A stretch of 64,000 bases of DNA from Novosphingobium nitrogenifigens DSM 19370 (GCF_000192575.1 NZ_GL876933.1:463796-527795); one strand, 5' to 3'; shown: positions 18,812-27,754, numbered from the stretch's first letter. The notes: generated from the letters alone by a model not told the origin. Made by a program: numbers and translations.

Positions 18812-20002
18812 ATGACGGAAAATCGAAAACTGAAAGTAATGCAGGCTTTGGCCCTAGTCGGGATTATGCTGAGCGCGATTCCGGTCGGGCTGAGCGCCAA
18901 AACTCAATCGCCGCCACGACTTCCCCCGATCGAAGATGGCTGGAAGCGTATCACCGCATTTGGCGGTAGTGTGGGGGTCTATGACATAAAAATGGGCGGC
19001 GTCTGGCGGCAGGATATCCGGCTGTGGGAGCCTAAAAAGGCATTGGCCGCTTGCCTTGAGTATGGCGCCAACCCTCATTCTGCTTCCAGCGGCTCGCTGG
19101 GGTGCGAGCTTTTCCTATACCCCTCTTCGCGAGAGTTGCCGCAAGCGGCCGAAGCCCTTGGAGTTTACGAGAAGCAGTTCGAAGGGGCGCAAACTCCTGC
19201 GGCCAGGCTGGAAATCGCGCTGCGCAAACATCTCGGTGTCGGGTTCGAAATTCAGAAGAGCCCGACGCCAGAAGTCCTGAACCACCTTGTGTCCTATTGG
19301 CAAGGCAGCATGGTTTCCTTGGGTGAGTTGGTGGCCTACACAAACGATGGGGCGCCGGAGATAGTTCAATGGCTATTCGATCACGGCGCTAAAATCTGCG
19401 ATAATTCGGGTTCTGGCTCTGCGCCGCGGTTCAGCTGTATCAATTTCTACATAAATGCCGACAACTCGAGCACCAATGTCCCAGGTGAAGGATGGACTAA
19501 TCGCCCCTTCTTACAGACGTTGGCTGTGCTTGAGCGCAACGGATATCACCCGCATTCCGCCAATGATATAGAGCTGACTGCAAACGCACTCGCGTCTTCC
19601 CCCACACCGTCTATTTGGCGCCTTCATGACCTGTTTTCCCCCGGCGATTGGCAGCGGGTCAAAGCCTTGGCGGCTTCACGGATAGCGGCGAATGATGCAG
19701 CAGCGCTGGCCCTTAGGCAGAAGATCCAGGCACAGCAAAACGAGGTGGCAGCCACCAACCAGCAGGCCGCAGCACGACTTGGGGTCAAAGGCCAAACTGT
19801 TTGCCGAATCATTTATGAAAACGGCGAGAACTACCAGTTCCGCGCCTATGTGGAGGATCGCAGTGCCACCAGGCTTCAACTGCGCGCTGCGTCATTGCGC
19901 AACTTCCACGCTGAACTGGCCAATTATCCCTATGCCGACACCAGGATCAGCCCCGGCACGATCTTCTGGGACGATGCGGGCAATTGGAACAGCGCCTGCT
20001 GA
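18812..20002 (+). CDS. Exported protein with a possible ankyrin-like motif
   Basis: A 396-residue protein of unknown function. I chose the ATG at 18812 because it gives a classic signal peptide (KLKVMQALALVGIMLSAIPVGLSA); the open frame upstream adds no sensible sequence. GAGG lies 11 bases upstream. The middle contains ACLEYGANPHSAS and GAPEIVQWLFDHGAKICDN, each resembling an ankyrin repeat helix pair. The C-terminal half has an Ala/Gln-rich helical segment (LALRQKIQAQQNEVAATNQQAAARLG), followed by a small domain ending in NSAC. It is probably periplasmic. It neighbours the restriction operon but is divergent from it, so a defence role is not indicated. Confidence 0.6.
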   Translation: MTENRKLKVMQALALVGIMLSAIPVGLSAKTQSPPRLPPIEDGWKRITAFGGSVGVYDIKMGGVWRQDIRLWEPKKALAACLEYGANPHSASSGSLGCELFLYPSSRELPQAAEALGVYEKQFEGAQTPAARLEIALRKHLGVGFEIQKSPTPEVLNHLVSYWQGSMVSLGELVAYTNDGAPEIVQWLFDHGAKICDNSGSGSAPRFSCINFYINADNSSTNVPGEGWTNRPFLQTLAVLERNGYHPHSANDIELTANALASSPTPSIWRLHDLFSPGDWQRVKALAASRIAANDAAALALRQKIQAQQNEVAATNQQAAARLGVKGQTVCRIIYENGENYQFRAYVEDRSATRLQLRAASLRNFHAELANYPYADTRISPGTIFWDDAGNWNSAC

Positions 20003-20039
20003 CTGAGGTCAGTAGGATGCCAACGGCCAGAGAAGAGGG

Positions 20040-20083
20040 GGTCTTTTCGGTTCGAACAGAGTGTTCGAACGAAAGGAAAGACC
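20040..20083 (+). promoter_or_regulatory. Strong hairpin covering the ribosome site of the GIY-YIG gene
   Basis: The inner arms GTTCGAACA (20050-20058) and TGTTCGAAC (20062-20070) are perfect with a GAG loop. Outer arms GGTCTTT (20040-20046) and AAAGACC (20077-20083) extend the helix. The 3' strand contains GAAAGGAAAG, the likely ribosome-binding site for the GTG at 20085. It could block translation or act as a terminator for the upstream gene. Confidence 0.5.
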
Positions 20084-20084
20084 A

Positions 20085-20597
20085 GTGGCCCAAACGCATG
20101 AGGAAGTGCGTAAAATTTATGGAGACCAAATCGAGGCCGTCGCGCGGACGGCGGAGGCTCAGGCTGTTGGAGCAACGTATGTTGTATACCTGATCCTCGA
20201 CCGCACCCGGCCTGATCCCCATGTACGTTTTACAGGTACACCCTTGTATGTCGGGCAAACTGGCAGAATTTACGGTCGAACCAAAGATCATTTGATCGAT
20301 GCGCTGGTTTACCGTGGCGGCCAAGGTTCGCTGAAAGAGGCATTGGCTTCCCTGATCGAGGCCGGAAATCCTCCCTTTGTGCAGGTCGTGCAGTTTTGCG
20401 ATAGCCGGATCTCAAGTTGCTTTGCTGAAACTCGCTGGGCACAGAAGTTATTGGCGATGGGCTATGATTTGAAAAACAGAGCGCCCTTGCAAGCCAATAT
20501 CATGACGTCAAAGCAGCGGATCAACTTCGAACGGCGCGCACTAATGGCGGGCGATTTGCAGGGCATTGCGTGGCCGCCGGTTGCCATCGGCGGCTAA
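20085..20597 (+). CDS. GIY-YIG nuclease-like protein
   Basis: A small protein of about 170 residues with the GIY-YIG pattern: YVVYLILD, then TPLYVGQTGRIYGRTKDHLID (catalytic Tyr and Arg region), AETRWAQKLLAMGYDLKNR (metal-binding Glu and downstream Asn). I prefer the GTG at 20085 because GAAAGGAAAG stands just before it; an earlier GTG at 20061 lies inside the hairpin. There are no other domains, so it is a stand-alone GIY-YIG protein of the type seen on mobile elements and in some defence loci. The target is unknown. Confidence 0.72.
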   Translation: MAQTHEEVRKIYGDQIEAVARTAEAQAVGATYVVYLILDRTRPDPHVRFTGTPLYVGQTGRIYGRTKDHLIDALVYRGGQGSLKEALASLIEAGNPPFVQVVQFCDSRISSCFAETRWAQKLLAMGYDLKNRAPLQANIMTSKQRINFERRALMAGDLQGIAWPPVAIGG

Positions 20598-20744
20598 CCC
20601 GGCATAATCGCTCTAGTTTCTCGAATGTTAGCCTTATCCTTGGGCTAGTCACTTCACGAGGCTGAGTTGCATCAAAGCGTTTGATTGATAAGAAATGATG
20701 CATCACAGAATCGCCCTGCAATCAAATGGATGATGTTGTGAAAC

Positions 20745-21665
20745 CTAAACTTTGTGCAAGCCACCTTGCTGTAACGCCATTCTGCAGCCTGTTAAACGGC
20801 CAAGCTGGGGAAATGCAGTAACTGCAGCCACCAACGCGGCGGCACCAGCAAAGAGTATCGGGTTTTCCAAAGGGTAATCAGGCGCATATGCAAAGCGCAC
20901 AAGCATAATGAGGCATAGTGTTCCCGTCGCCCACACAGGATACTTCCCGCCCCGCCACAGCACTGGCGATGGCTTTGTGCCCGCCAGCCCATGCGTAGAA
21001 ACATCGTCTGGCTTGAGCCACGATCTAAATATGAAGCTGAAACTGAGTGCGGACAGCTCGCGGCGGCAATGCTCGGCAAACGGCGGCAGAACGATATCGG
21101 CCTCAACGGCTTGATAGTACGATGCGATTTTGCGCCCGGAGCCTTCATCACCAATCTGCTGGGCATAGGCCGCCAAAAGGACGAGCGCTTCGAGCCGCCA
21201 GAGCGAACGATCGCGCTCAAGGCGTGGCTGTATCGTCGCCCCGAAGTCGGCAATAGCCTGCGAGCCATCGCCGACCGCGACAATTGCCTCGCAGTCATCG
21301 AGGGCAGGGCAAGTTTTAAGCGACGCCAACAGGTCCTCTGTCGGCACCTCTTCGCCATCCATGAGCGCCCACATCCGGCTCAGAAGATAGCGGCGGCTGC
21401 CAGGCAAATTGCTCTCGATCCGGCTTATGAATGAAGAGGAGAGCTCAGCATTCGAGGGATATTTTTCCGCCCTTGAATACTGGTCGATCAGTGTGCGCTG
21501 GCTCTCACGAGGATCTGTCCTGCGATTATCGTGCCAAGGCCCCTCGATCACACCGACCAAACCGGCGGTGGTTTGCACGCCAGCCATCTGCATCATTCCA
21601 AAAACCCAAATCGGCAATGCCAGTCGCTTGGCTGCAGAAATCGGCTTCTTTCGTTCCCTTCCCAT
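20745..21665 (-). CDS. Unknown membrane protein
   Basis: A 306-residue protein I do not recognise. It has one hydrophobic stretch near the N-terminus (LPIWVFGMMQMAGVQTTAGLVG, about residues 16-37), a soluble middle of about 190 residues with several acidic helices, and two C-terminal membrane helices (VWATGTLCLIMLVRFAY and ILFAGAAALVAAVTAFP). The last residues (CRMALQQGGLHKV) would be cytoplasmic. It is alone on the minus strand between the GIY-YIG gene and the recombinase module, inside the probable island. Nothing assigns a function. Confidence 0.55.
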   Translation of the reverse strand: MGRERKKPISAAKRLALPIWVFGMMQMAGVQTTAGLVGVIEGPWHDNRRTDPRESQRTLIDQYSRAEKYPSNAELSSSFISRIESNLPGSRRYLLSRMWALMDGEEVPTEDLLASLKTCPALDDCEAIVAVGDGSQAIADFGATIQPRLERDRSLWRLEALVLLAAYAQQIGDEGSGRKIASYYQAVEADIVLPPFAEHCRRELSALSFSFIFRSWLKPDDVSTHGLAGTKPSPVLWRGGKYPVWATGTLCLIMLVRFAYAPDYPLENPILFAGAAALVAAVTAFPQLGRLTGCRMALQQGGLHKV

Positions 21666-21703
21666 AACTCATATCTTTCAATAATTTACCGAAAGGAACC
21701 GCA

Positions 21704-22039
21704 ATGCGCGCTTGCAGTTCCTTTGATGGCGGCTCCGAATCACGCAGCAACTGGCGGTCACCAGATCGCTCGGAAGCCGACCACATGCAACCTCATGCGC
21801 TTAACGGAAGCAATACCGCCGATGCATTGCTTGCGCAGATTTTCAAAGATCATGGCCCATTGCTGGCGCGGGACGCACTCGCCAGGCTGATGGGCTTTTC
21901 GAACACCAAAGCCTTCGATCAGGCGCGGCGGCGAGGTGCGCTGGGCGTTAAGACGTTCAAGATCGAAGGGCGGAAGGGTGTTTACGCGCTAACGTCGGAC
22001 TACATCGCGTGGCTTGAGCGGCGAGGTCAGCATGGCTGA
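21704..22039 (+). CDS. Small helix-turn-helix protein of the recombinase module
   Basis: A 111-residue protein. GAAAGGAA eight bases upstream supports the ATG at 21704, though an internal ATG at 21785 would remove a low-complexity Ser-rich N-terminus. Residues about 50-108 (ARDALARLMGFSNTKAFDQARRRGALGVKTFKIEGRKGVYALTSDYIAWLERR) look like a winged helix-turn-helix of the excisionase/MerR sort. It overlaps the next small gene by 8 bases and lies 260 bases upstream of the serine recombinase. It could be a directionality factor or a regulator of the recombinase; this is inference from position and fold. Confidence 0.6.
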   Translation: MRACSSFDGGSESRSNWRSPDRSEADHMQPHALNGSNTADALLAQIFKDHGPLLARDALARLMGFSNTKAFDQARRRGALGVKTFKIEGRKGVYALTSDYIAWLERRGQHG

Positions 22040-22190
22040 TCTTCCAGAACCCGATCCTGCGCTGATTGAGCTTGCGAAGCTTCTGGCACGAACTGCGGCT
22101 GCCAAGGATGTCGCTGAGCGGTTTGCGCCCAAACGCGGCAAAACACCAAATGAGCAAATTCGTCAGGCCCCTCCCGACGTCAGCGTATGA
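22032..22190 (+). CDS. Small 52-residue protein of the recombinase module
   Basis: A short gene whose ATG overlaps the TGA of the preceding helix-turn-helix gene (ATGGCTGA), with GAGG about 7 bases upstream. The product starts MADLPEPDPALIELAKLL and is Ala/Lys-rich with a predicted helix (ALIELAKLLARTAAAKDVAERFA) and a basic tail (PKRGKTPNEQIRQAP). The overlap and ribosome site make it likely to be real. Its position just before the recombinase suggests a role in recombination or its control, but no family is recognised. Confidence 0.5.
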   Translation: MADLPEPDPALIELAKLLARTAAAKDVAERFAPKRGKTPNEQIRQAPPDVSV

Positions 22191-22298
22191 GCGTTCGACC
22201 AATTTCGGCCGAAGTATCATGATGGTCACGCGTCACGTGAGTCGAGTCATGCTGCAAGGGCTCAAAGGGTAGCTGGAAATCACGAAAGGGCACTGAAA

Positions 22299-23933
22299 AT
22301 GCGCACAATCATCTACGCCCGTTTCAGCACTGATCTTCAAAATCCCAAATCATGCGAAGATCAGATCACCGAGCTCACCGAGCGATGCCAGCGCGAAGGC
22401 TGGGAAATTGTCGGAACTTATGCGGATGAAGACACCCGTGGCGCAGCTGGAATCGACGAAAGTGCTCGTCCCGGCATGCATCGCTTGCTGCAACATGTGA
22501 AGCAAGGTGGTGTTGATCAGGTCCTGGCAGAAACGACAAGTCGCATCGCACGGCATCGGGGTGACCTTCATAAGGTCCATGAATGGATCACATTTGTTGG
22601 TGCGCGTCTTTTTACGACCGGCCAAGGTGAAATTACGGAAGTAACCGCCACCATCCACGGCCTCATGGATGCTGAATTCAGCAGGACAACGGGGCACCAC
22701 GTCCGGCGCGGCCAAGCTGGTTCAGTAAAGGACGGCCGGAGTCCGTGCGGGGTAGCATATGGCTATGCCACCGATAACAAAATTGCCGAAAATGGCCGTC
22801 CAGAGCGCGGACGTAGAATCATTGATACCGTCGAGGCTGCGATCGTAATTCGCATTTTCACCGAATATGCGCAGGATCTGAGCCCACGGCAAATTGCCGA
22901 GCGACTGAATGCGGAGGGAGTTCCGAGCCCCAGAGGTGGAAAGTGGAAAGCCAGTACGATCACGGGCGATAGAAAGCGCAAGAATGGCATGCTCAATAAT
23001 CGGCTGTACATTGGCCAATTGATTATCCGTCGGACAACGAAGGTCAGGCATCCTGATACGAGAAATTATGTGATCCAGCCTCTGCCTGAGTCCGAGTGGA
23101 TTATCCAGGAAAAGCCGGACCTTCGCATCGTGCCAGACGATTTATGGCAAACGGTGCAAGAGCGCCGGCAGAAATTTGATGGCCATCATTTTCGGGCACA
23201 GCGACGCCCAAAGCAATTGCTTTCCGGGATCGGCGTGTGTGGGGTCTGCGGTGGCCAATGGATTGTCATTGGTGATGAACGTTGGGGCTGTACCAATTTT
23301 CGGAACGGGCATGGCTGCGCCAACAACCGAACCATCACCACCAAGCGCTACCAGGAACGCGTGCTAAGCGGCCTCCAAGAGCGTATGCTTGACCCGGCAT
23401 TGTTGAGCGCATTTGTGAAAGAGTATCATGCTGAGTATGTTCGTCGCTCGGCTGATCAGACTCGGCAGCGCAACCGGCTAGAGAAACGTCGGCTTGACGC
23501 GGCGAATCGGATCGCCAATCTTGTCGAAGCCATCGCTGACGATGGTTACACAAAGGAGTTGAAGGATGGGCTAGCGAGAGCCAAAGCGGAACAAGCCCGG
23601 ATTGAGGCCGAGATGATGGAGATCGATGCCATCCCGGTCGTTGCCCTGCACCCCGGCATTGCCGAAAGTTACAGGATGCAAGTTCGGGATCTGGCGCAGA
23701 CCTTGTCGCGGGACGAGGAAAGCCGTCGCCAGGCACATAACATCGTTCGCGGACTGATCGAGCGGGTCACCATGACCCCAAGTGGTGGCGAACGCGGCGT
23801 AGACATTGAAGTTTCAGGTCGTCTTGCGACCATCCTCTCCCTTGCCTCTGGCAAGCCAGTCCCAGCAAACATGTATGCTGGTGATGGAGCGGGTAGCGGG
23901 AATCGAACCCGCCTGACTAGCTTGGAAGGCTAG
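22299..23933 (+). CDS. Large serine recombinase (site-specific integrase)
   Basis: A 544-residue serine recombinase. The resolvase domain starts MRTIIYARFSTD with the catalytic Ser at residue 10, followed by the conserved ADEDTRGAAG and SRIARHRGDL segments. The recombinase domain follows (GYATDNK...GRRIIDTVEAAIVIRIFTEYAQDLSPRQIAERLNAEGVPSPRGGKWKASTI). A zinc ribbon is visible (CGVCGGQW...WGCTN...GCANN), then a coiled coil (RLEKRRLDAANRIANLVEAIADDG). GAAAGGG precedes the ATG. The final 15 codons and the TAG stop lie inside the tRNA-Gly gene on the other strand. It probably integrated the island at this tRNA. Confidence 0.93.
   Translation: MRTIIYARFSTDLQNPKSCEDQITELTERCQREGWEIVGTYADEDTRGAAGIDESARPGMHRLLQHVKQGGVDQVLAETTSRIARHRGDLHKVHEWITFVGARLFTTGQGEITEVTATIHGLMDAEFSRTTGHHVRRGQAGSVKDGRSPCGVAYGYATDNKIAENGRPERGRRIIDTVEAAIVIRIFTEYAQDLSPRQIAERLNAEGVPSPRGGKWKASTITGDRKRKNGMLNNRLYIGQLIIRRTTKVRHPDTRNYVIQPLPESEWIIQEKPDLRIVPDDLWQTVQERRQKFDGHHFRAQRRPKQLLSGIGVCGVCGGQWIVIGDERWGCTNFRNGHGCANNRTITTKRYQERVLSGLQERMLDPALLSAFVKEYHAEYVRRSADQTRQRNRLEKRRLDAANRIANLVEAIADDGYTKELKDGLARAKAEQARIEAEMMEIDAIPVVALHPGIAESYRMQVRDLAQTLSRDEESRRQAHNIVRGLIERVTMTPSGGERGVDIEVSGRLATILSLASGKPVPANMYAGDGAGSGNRTRLTSLEG
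23885..23933. other. Probable attachment-site side of an integrated element
   Basis: The 3' half of tRNA-Gly (anticodon stem to CCA) faces the recombinase gene, and the recombinase reading frame ends within it. Integrases that use tRNA genes normally recombine in this 3' segment and leave it duplicated at the far end. I found no second copy to the left within the window, so the exact core is not defined. Confidence 0.5.
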
Positions 23934-23958
23934 GACTTTACCACTAAGCTATACCCGC
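23885..23958 (-). tRNA. tRNA-Gly (anticodon TCC)
   Basis: The minus strand folds as a complete tRNA: acceptor arms GCGGGTA/TACCCGC, anticodon stem CTAGC/GCTAG with loop CTTCCAA (anticodon TCC), T arm GCGGG-TTCGATT-CCCGC, and an encoded 3' CCA at 23885-23887. It is 74 bases long. Its 3' end points toward the recombinase gene, which overlaps it by 49 bases on the other strand. Confidence 0.95.
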
Positions 23959-24036
23959 TCGGTACGCCACTGCGTGGGAAGAGGCCCATGGCATGAAACG
24001 GGCCCCTCCGTCAATGCGTCTCGGCGATCGTGCCGT

Positions 24037-24573
24037 TCAATGACCCGGATAGCTGAGCAGGGCATCGACCGTCAGTCCCGCGCCGCGCAGGCGGTCCGCG
24101 CCGTGAAGGTCGGGAAGGTCGATCACGAACAGGGCATGGGAAACGTCCGCGCCCGCCTGGCGAAGCAGTTCGGTCGCGGCAAGGGCAGTGCCCCCGGTCG
24201 CGATCAGGTCGTCGATGATGACGACGCGTTCGCCCGGACGAATGGCGCCCGGATCGATTTCGAGCCGGTCGCGGCCATATTCCAGCGCATAATCGACGCC
24301 GATCGTGGGCACCGGCAACTTGCCGGGCTTGCGCACCGGAATGAAGCCCAGGCCGAGTTGCGCCGCGACGGCGGCGCCGAAAATGAAGCCCCGTGCTTCC
24401 ATGCCCGCGATCATCGCTGCGCCCGAGGCGGCAGCGCGTTCGGACAAGTGGCGGACGGCGGCGGCAAGGCCTTCGCCATGGCTGATCAGGGTCGTGACAT
24501 CGCGGAACTGGATCCCCGGCGCGGGAAAATCGTGAACGGTGCGAACGAGGGCCTTGATCTGGTCGAGAGTCAT
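24037..24573 (-). CDS. apt: Adenine phosphoribosyltransferase
   Basis: Salvages adenine with PRPP to AMP in the cytoplasm. The protein is 178 residues, the usual size, when started at the ATG at 24573 (MTLDQIKALVRTVHDFPAPGIQFRDVTTL). The PRPP-binding loop is VVIIDDLIATGGTALAA, and the upstream GMEARGFIFGAAVA and RKPGKLP segments are typical. The open frame continues 38 codons upstream but crosses the terminator hairpin of the pet operon, so that extension is rejected. It is the first core gene next to the tRNA-Gly junction. Confidence 0.95.
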   Translation of the reverse strand: MTLDQIKALVRTVHDFPAPGIQFRDVTTLISHGEGLAAAVRHLSERAAASGAAMIAGMEARGFIFGAAVAAQLGLGFIPVRKPGKLPVPTIGVDYALEYGRDRLEIDPGAIRPGERVVIIDDLIATGGTALAATELLRQAGADVSHALFVIDLPDLHGADRLRGAGLTVDALLSYPGH

Positions 24574-24621
24574 GCGGGCATCCGGGAGAAAACGGGGGAG
24601 AGGGAAAGACGGCAGCACCAA

Positions 24622-24650
24622 CGAAAAAGGCCACCGTTGCCGGTGGCCTT
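24622..24650 (-). terminator. Rho-independent terminator after petC
   Basis: On the minus strand a perfect 10-base stem (AAGGCCACCG/CGGTGGCCTT, 24627-24636 with 24641-24650) with a 4-base loop is followed by TTTTTCGT. It separates the petABC operon from apt. Confidence 0.85.
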
Positions 24651-24757
24651 CTATCGTCCGGGGGGCGGTCGGCAAGAGGGCTTTCACCCTGCGAGCCGAT
24701 CCCTGCCCGAATTTCGTCCGAATTTTGTATCGAGCCGATCAGGCTCGTGCGTGTTCC

Positions 24758-25573
24758 TCAGTGCTTGTCGGCCCAGATGTTACGCTTGGACAGATAAGCC
24801 AGCGCCGTCGCTGCAACGAGGAAGCCGAGTACGGCCCAGCCCGTCTGCTTGCGCTTCACGAGCTTGGGTTCGGCGGTCCAGGTCAGGAACGCGGCGACGT
24901 CCTTGGACATCTGGTCGACCGTCGCAGGGGTGCCGTCCGAATAGGTGACTTGCCCATCGGTGGTCAGCGGCGGCGGCATGGCGATGTTGAGGTTGGCGAA
25001 GTAGGGGTTGTAGAACAATCCGTCCGGGGTCTTGGATTCCGGATACTTCTTGAGCAGTTCGGCAGGCTGGTCGGCATAGCCGGTCAGCAGCGAATAGACG
25101 TACTGCGGACCTTCGTGACGCGCCTTGGTGATCAGCGACAGGTCCGGCGGACTGCCGGTTCCGGCATAGTAGACCGGCGGGATGTGGTCGGCAGGCACGT
25201 TGTCGCGTTCGCCCGCTTCACCGGTCTTGGCGTCGAAAGTCTTGGCCTTGGTCGGCCAGGCCTTGGCGATCGCCTTCACCTGGGCTTCGTTATAGCCGAG
25301 ATCGGCGAAATTGCGGAACGCGATCTGCTTGAGCGAGTGGCAGTTGCTGCACACCTGGCTGTAGACCTCGAAGCCGCGCTGAAGCTGGCGGTTGTCGAAC
25401 CGGCCGAAAGGGCCTTCGAACGAGAACTTGGCTTCCTTGGGGGCAAGGTGGAAATCCTTGACCGCCGTCGAGGGTTCGGGCTCACGAATGATCTGGTACG
25501 CGCCGAGGCCGAACGACCAGAGCAGCGCGACCGCGAAGAAAAGCCCGACGATAGGGCCGAAAATGCGAACCAT
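24758..25573 (-). CDS. petC: Cytochrome c1 of the bc1 complex
   Basis: The c-type haem subunit of ubiquinol-cytochrome c oxidoreductase, 271 residues. It has an N-terminal hydrophobic segment (GPIVGLFFAVALLWSFGLGAYQII), the haem motif CSNCH in the segment YSQVCSNCHSLKQIAFRNFADLGY, and conserved PPDLSLI...GPQYVYSLLTGY parts. The FYNPYFANLNIAMPPPL region supplies the axial Met. A C-terminal anchor follows (TGWAVLGFLVAATALAYL), ending in basic residues. It lies 30 bases after the cytochrome b gene and closes the pet operon, just before a strong terminator. Confidence 0.96.
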   Translation of the reverse strand: MVRIFGPIVGLFFAVALLWSFGLGAYQIIREPEPSTAVKDFHLAPKEAKFSFEGPFGRFDNRQLQRGFEVYSQVCSNCHSLKQIAFRNFADLGYNEAQVKAIAKAWPTKAKTFDAKTGEAGERDNVPADHIPPVYYAGTGSPPDLSLITKARHEGPQYVYSLLTGYADQPAELLKKYPESKTPDGLFYNPYFANLNIAMPPPLTTDGQVTYSDGTPATVDQMSKDVAAFLTWTAEPKLVKRKQTGWAVLGFLVAATALAYLSKRNIWADKH

Positions 25574-25603
25574 GGCGGTATCTCGCTTTCTTTTCCTGGC
25601 CGA

Positions 25604-26893
25604 TCAGGCTGCCGTGGAGGCGCCGGAAAGGGTGGCTGCTTCATCGGTGCCGAGGACGGCTTCGGTGATCGAGAACGGCAGCGGCTGCGGCTTCTCGACC
25701 GAGGCGACGATCGGCAGGATGACGAGGAAATGGAGGAAGTAGTACGTGGCGGCGATCTGCGAGATCAGCACGTACTTGGTTTCCGCCGGCGAACCGCCAC
25801 AGTACCCGAGAACGAGCACGTCGATGACGAGGAGATAGAAGAACTTGCGGAACAGCGGCCGGTAATTGCCCGAGCGCACCGGCGAGGTGTCGAGCCAGGG
25901 CAGGAAGAACCAGACGAGGATCGCCGAGAACATCGCCAGCACGCCCATGAGCTTGGCCGGGATGAACAGGAAGTCCGCAGTGAAGGCGCGCAGGATCGCG
26001 TAGAACGGCCAGAAGTACCATTCGGGAACGATGTGGGCGGGCGTCGAAAGCGGGTTGGCCGCGATGTAGTTGTCCGGGTGGCCGAGCGCGTTGGGGAAGA
26101 AGAACACCATCGCGAAGTAGCCGAGCAGGAACACGCCCAGTCCGAAGCCGTCCTTGGCGGTGTAGTAGGGGTGGAACGGCACGGTGTCCGATTCCTGCTT
26201 CACTTCAACGCCGGTCGGGTTCGACGAGCCGGGAATGTGCAGCGCCCAGATGTGCAGGACGATGACGGCCGCGATCACGAAGGGCAGCAGGAAGTGCAGC
26301 GAGAAGAAGCGGTTGAGCGCAGCGTTGTCCGGCGAAAAGCCGCCAAGCAGCCACTGCTGGAGAGGTTCGCCCACGATCGGGATCGCCGAGAACAGGCCGG
26401 TGATGACCTTGGCGCCCCAGAAGCTCATCTGCCCCCAGGGGAGCACGTAGCCCATGAACGCGGTTGCCATCATCAGGAGGAAGATGACCACGCCCAAAAG
26501 CCAGATCATCTCACGCGGGGCCTTGTACGACGAGTAGAAGAAGCCGCGGAAGATGTGGATGTAGACCACGACGAAGAAGGCTGAGGCGCCGTTGGCGTGC
26601 GCATAGCGCAGCAGCCAGCCCCAGTTCACGTCGCGCATGATGTGTTCGACGCTGTCGAACGCCACGCCCGAATTGGCCGCATAATGCATCGCCAGGATAA
26701 CCCCGGTGAGGATCTGCAGCACGAGGCAGAACCCGGCGAGCACGCCGAAGTTCCAGAAATAGTTGAGATTGCGGGGAACGGGATAGCCGCCGCCGATCGC
26801 ATTGTAGACAAAGCGCGGCAGGGGCAGCTTTTCGTCCAGCCAGACCATCAGCGGATGGCTAGGCTTGTAGTGCTTGGCCCAGGGAAAGCTCAT
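25604..26893 (-). CDS. petB: Cytochrome b of the bc1 complex
   Basis: The membrane-embedded quinol-oxidising subunit, 429 residues, about eight transmembrane helices, located in the inner membrane. Paired haem-ligand histidines sit in the segments [19 protein letters not shown] and [25 protein letters not shown], with their partners in the fourth helix ([25 protein letters not shown]). The Qo-site [15 protein letters not shown] motif is present. It is full length (b6 and subunit IV regions joined), as in other alphaproteobacteria. It lies 10 bases after the Rieske gene stop. Confidence 0.97.
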   Translation of the reverse strand: MSFPWAKHYKPSHPLMVWLDEKLPLPRFVYNAIGGGYPVPRNLNYFWNFGVLAGFCLVLQILTGVILAMHYAANSGVAFDSVEHIMRDVNWGWLLRYAHANGASAFFVVVYIHIFRGFFYSSYKAPREMIWLLGVVIFLLMMATAFMGYVLPWGQMSFWGAKVITGLFSAIPIVGEPLQQWLLGGFSPDNAALNRFFSLHFLLPFVIAAVIVLHIWALHIPGSSNPTGVEVKQESDTVPFHPYYTAKDGFGLGVFLLGYFAMVFFFPNALGHPDNYIAANPLSTPAHIVPEWYFWPFYAILRAFTADFLFIPAKLMGVLAMFSAILVWFFLPWLDTSPVRSGNYRPLFRKFFYLLVIDVLVLGYCGGSPAETKYVLISQIAATYYFLHFLVILPIVASVEKPQPLPFSITEAVLGTDEAATLSGASTAA

Positions 26894-26903
26894 GGGGGTA
26901 TCC

Positions 26904-27467
26904 TCAGCCGATCTTCACGACAGTGGCGGATGTGAATTCATAAGGCGGCACCTCGAGATTCTTGGGTGCCGGGCCTTTGCGGATGCGCGCTGCGGTGTCG
27001 TAGACCGACCCGTGGCACGGACAGAAATATCCGCCGAATTCGCCCTTTACTTCGCCCTGGCCTGCGCCGAGCGGGACGCAACCCAGGTGGGTGCATACGC
27101 CCATGGTGATCAGCCAGTTGCTTTTGCCCGGTTTGGTCCGGTCGGCCAGCGACTGGGGGTCGCGCAGCGTTGTCGGATTGACGGCGTTCGCCTCGGCGAT
27201 TTCCTGTTGCGTCAGATTGCGGATGAAAACCGGCTGCTTGCGGAAAACCGCCTTGATCGCCTGTCCCGGCTCGATCGCCGAGATGTCGATTTCGGTCGAG
27301 CTTTCGGCCAGCACGTCGGCCGATGCACTCATCTGCGAAATCAGGGGAACAAGAGTAGCCAGCCCGCCGACACCGGCGACGCTCACTGCTGCAACATTGA
27401 TGAAATCGCGTCGCCTGACGCCTTCCCCGGCCGGAACCGTGGTGTCGATGCTTGCCTCGTCAGCCAT
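26904..27467 (-). CDS. petA: Rieske iron-sulfur subunit of the bc1 complex
   Basis: Carries the 2Fe-2S cluster that moves electrons from quinol to cytochrome c1. The protein is 187 residues from the ATG at 27467 (AAGGA upstream). [18 protein letters not shown] near the N-terminus is a Tat-type twin-arginine signal and membrane anchor. Cluster ligands are in CTHLGC and CPCHGS, the standard Rieske boxes. It is the first gene of petABC. An upstream extension of 26 codons is open, but the Tat motif position favours the shorter start. Confidence 0.96.
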   Translation of the reverse strand: MADEASIDTTVPAGEGVRRRDFINVAAVSVAGVGGLATLVPLISQMSASADVLAESSTEIDISAIEPGQAIKAVFRKQPVFIRNLTQQEIAEANAVNPTTLRDPQSLADRTKPGKSNWLITMGVCTHLGCVPLGAGQGEVKGEFGGYFCPCHGSVYDTAARIRKGPAPKNLEVPPYEFTSATVVKIG

Positions 27468-27696
27468 TGAAAGTCCTTGATTGATGCCGCCCGCCGAGGT
27501 GCGGGAGCGGTCCAACAGTTGCTTTCGCTCCCCAAGTGGGATCATCCTTGGTGGCGGACGTCCCTCTTCATCGCGGGGTATCGGCTGCGAATGATTGCTT
27601 CTTCGCTTTGCGCGTCCCCGATCTCAAAGGCCTGATAGCCACAATTTCGCCCATTTGCCAACACACATTTTGGGTCGGCAGGGCTTACTCTTAATC

Positions 27697-27727
27697 ATCC
27701 GTGAACGGATTTGCGACTGGTTCGCAA
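27697..27727. repeat. Two adjacent small hairpins downstream of the MidA-like gene
   Basis: ATCCGT-GA-ACGGAT (27697-27710) and TTGCGA-CTGGT-TCGCAA (27711-27727) are perfect inverted repeats side by side between the end of the minus-strand methyltransferase gene and the pet operon promoter region. There is no T-run, so termination is only possible. Confidence 0.4.
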
Positions 27728-27754
27728 GAGGTTGGGGCGGCGCAGGCCGCAGCG

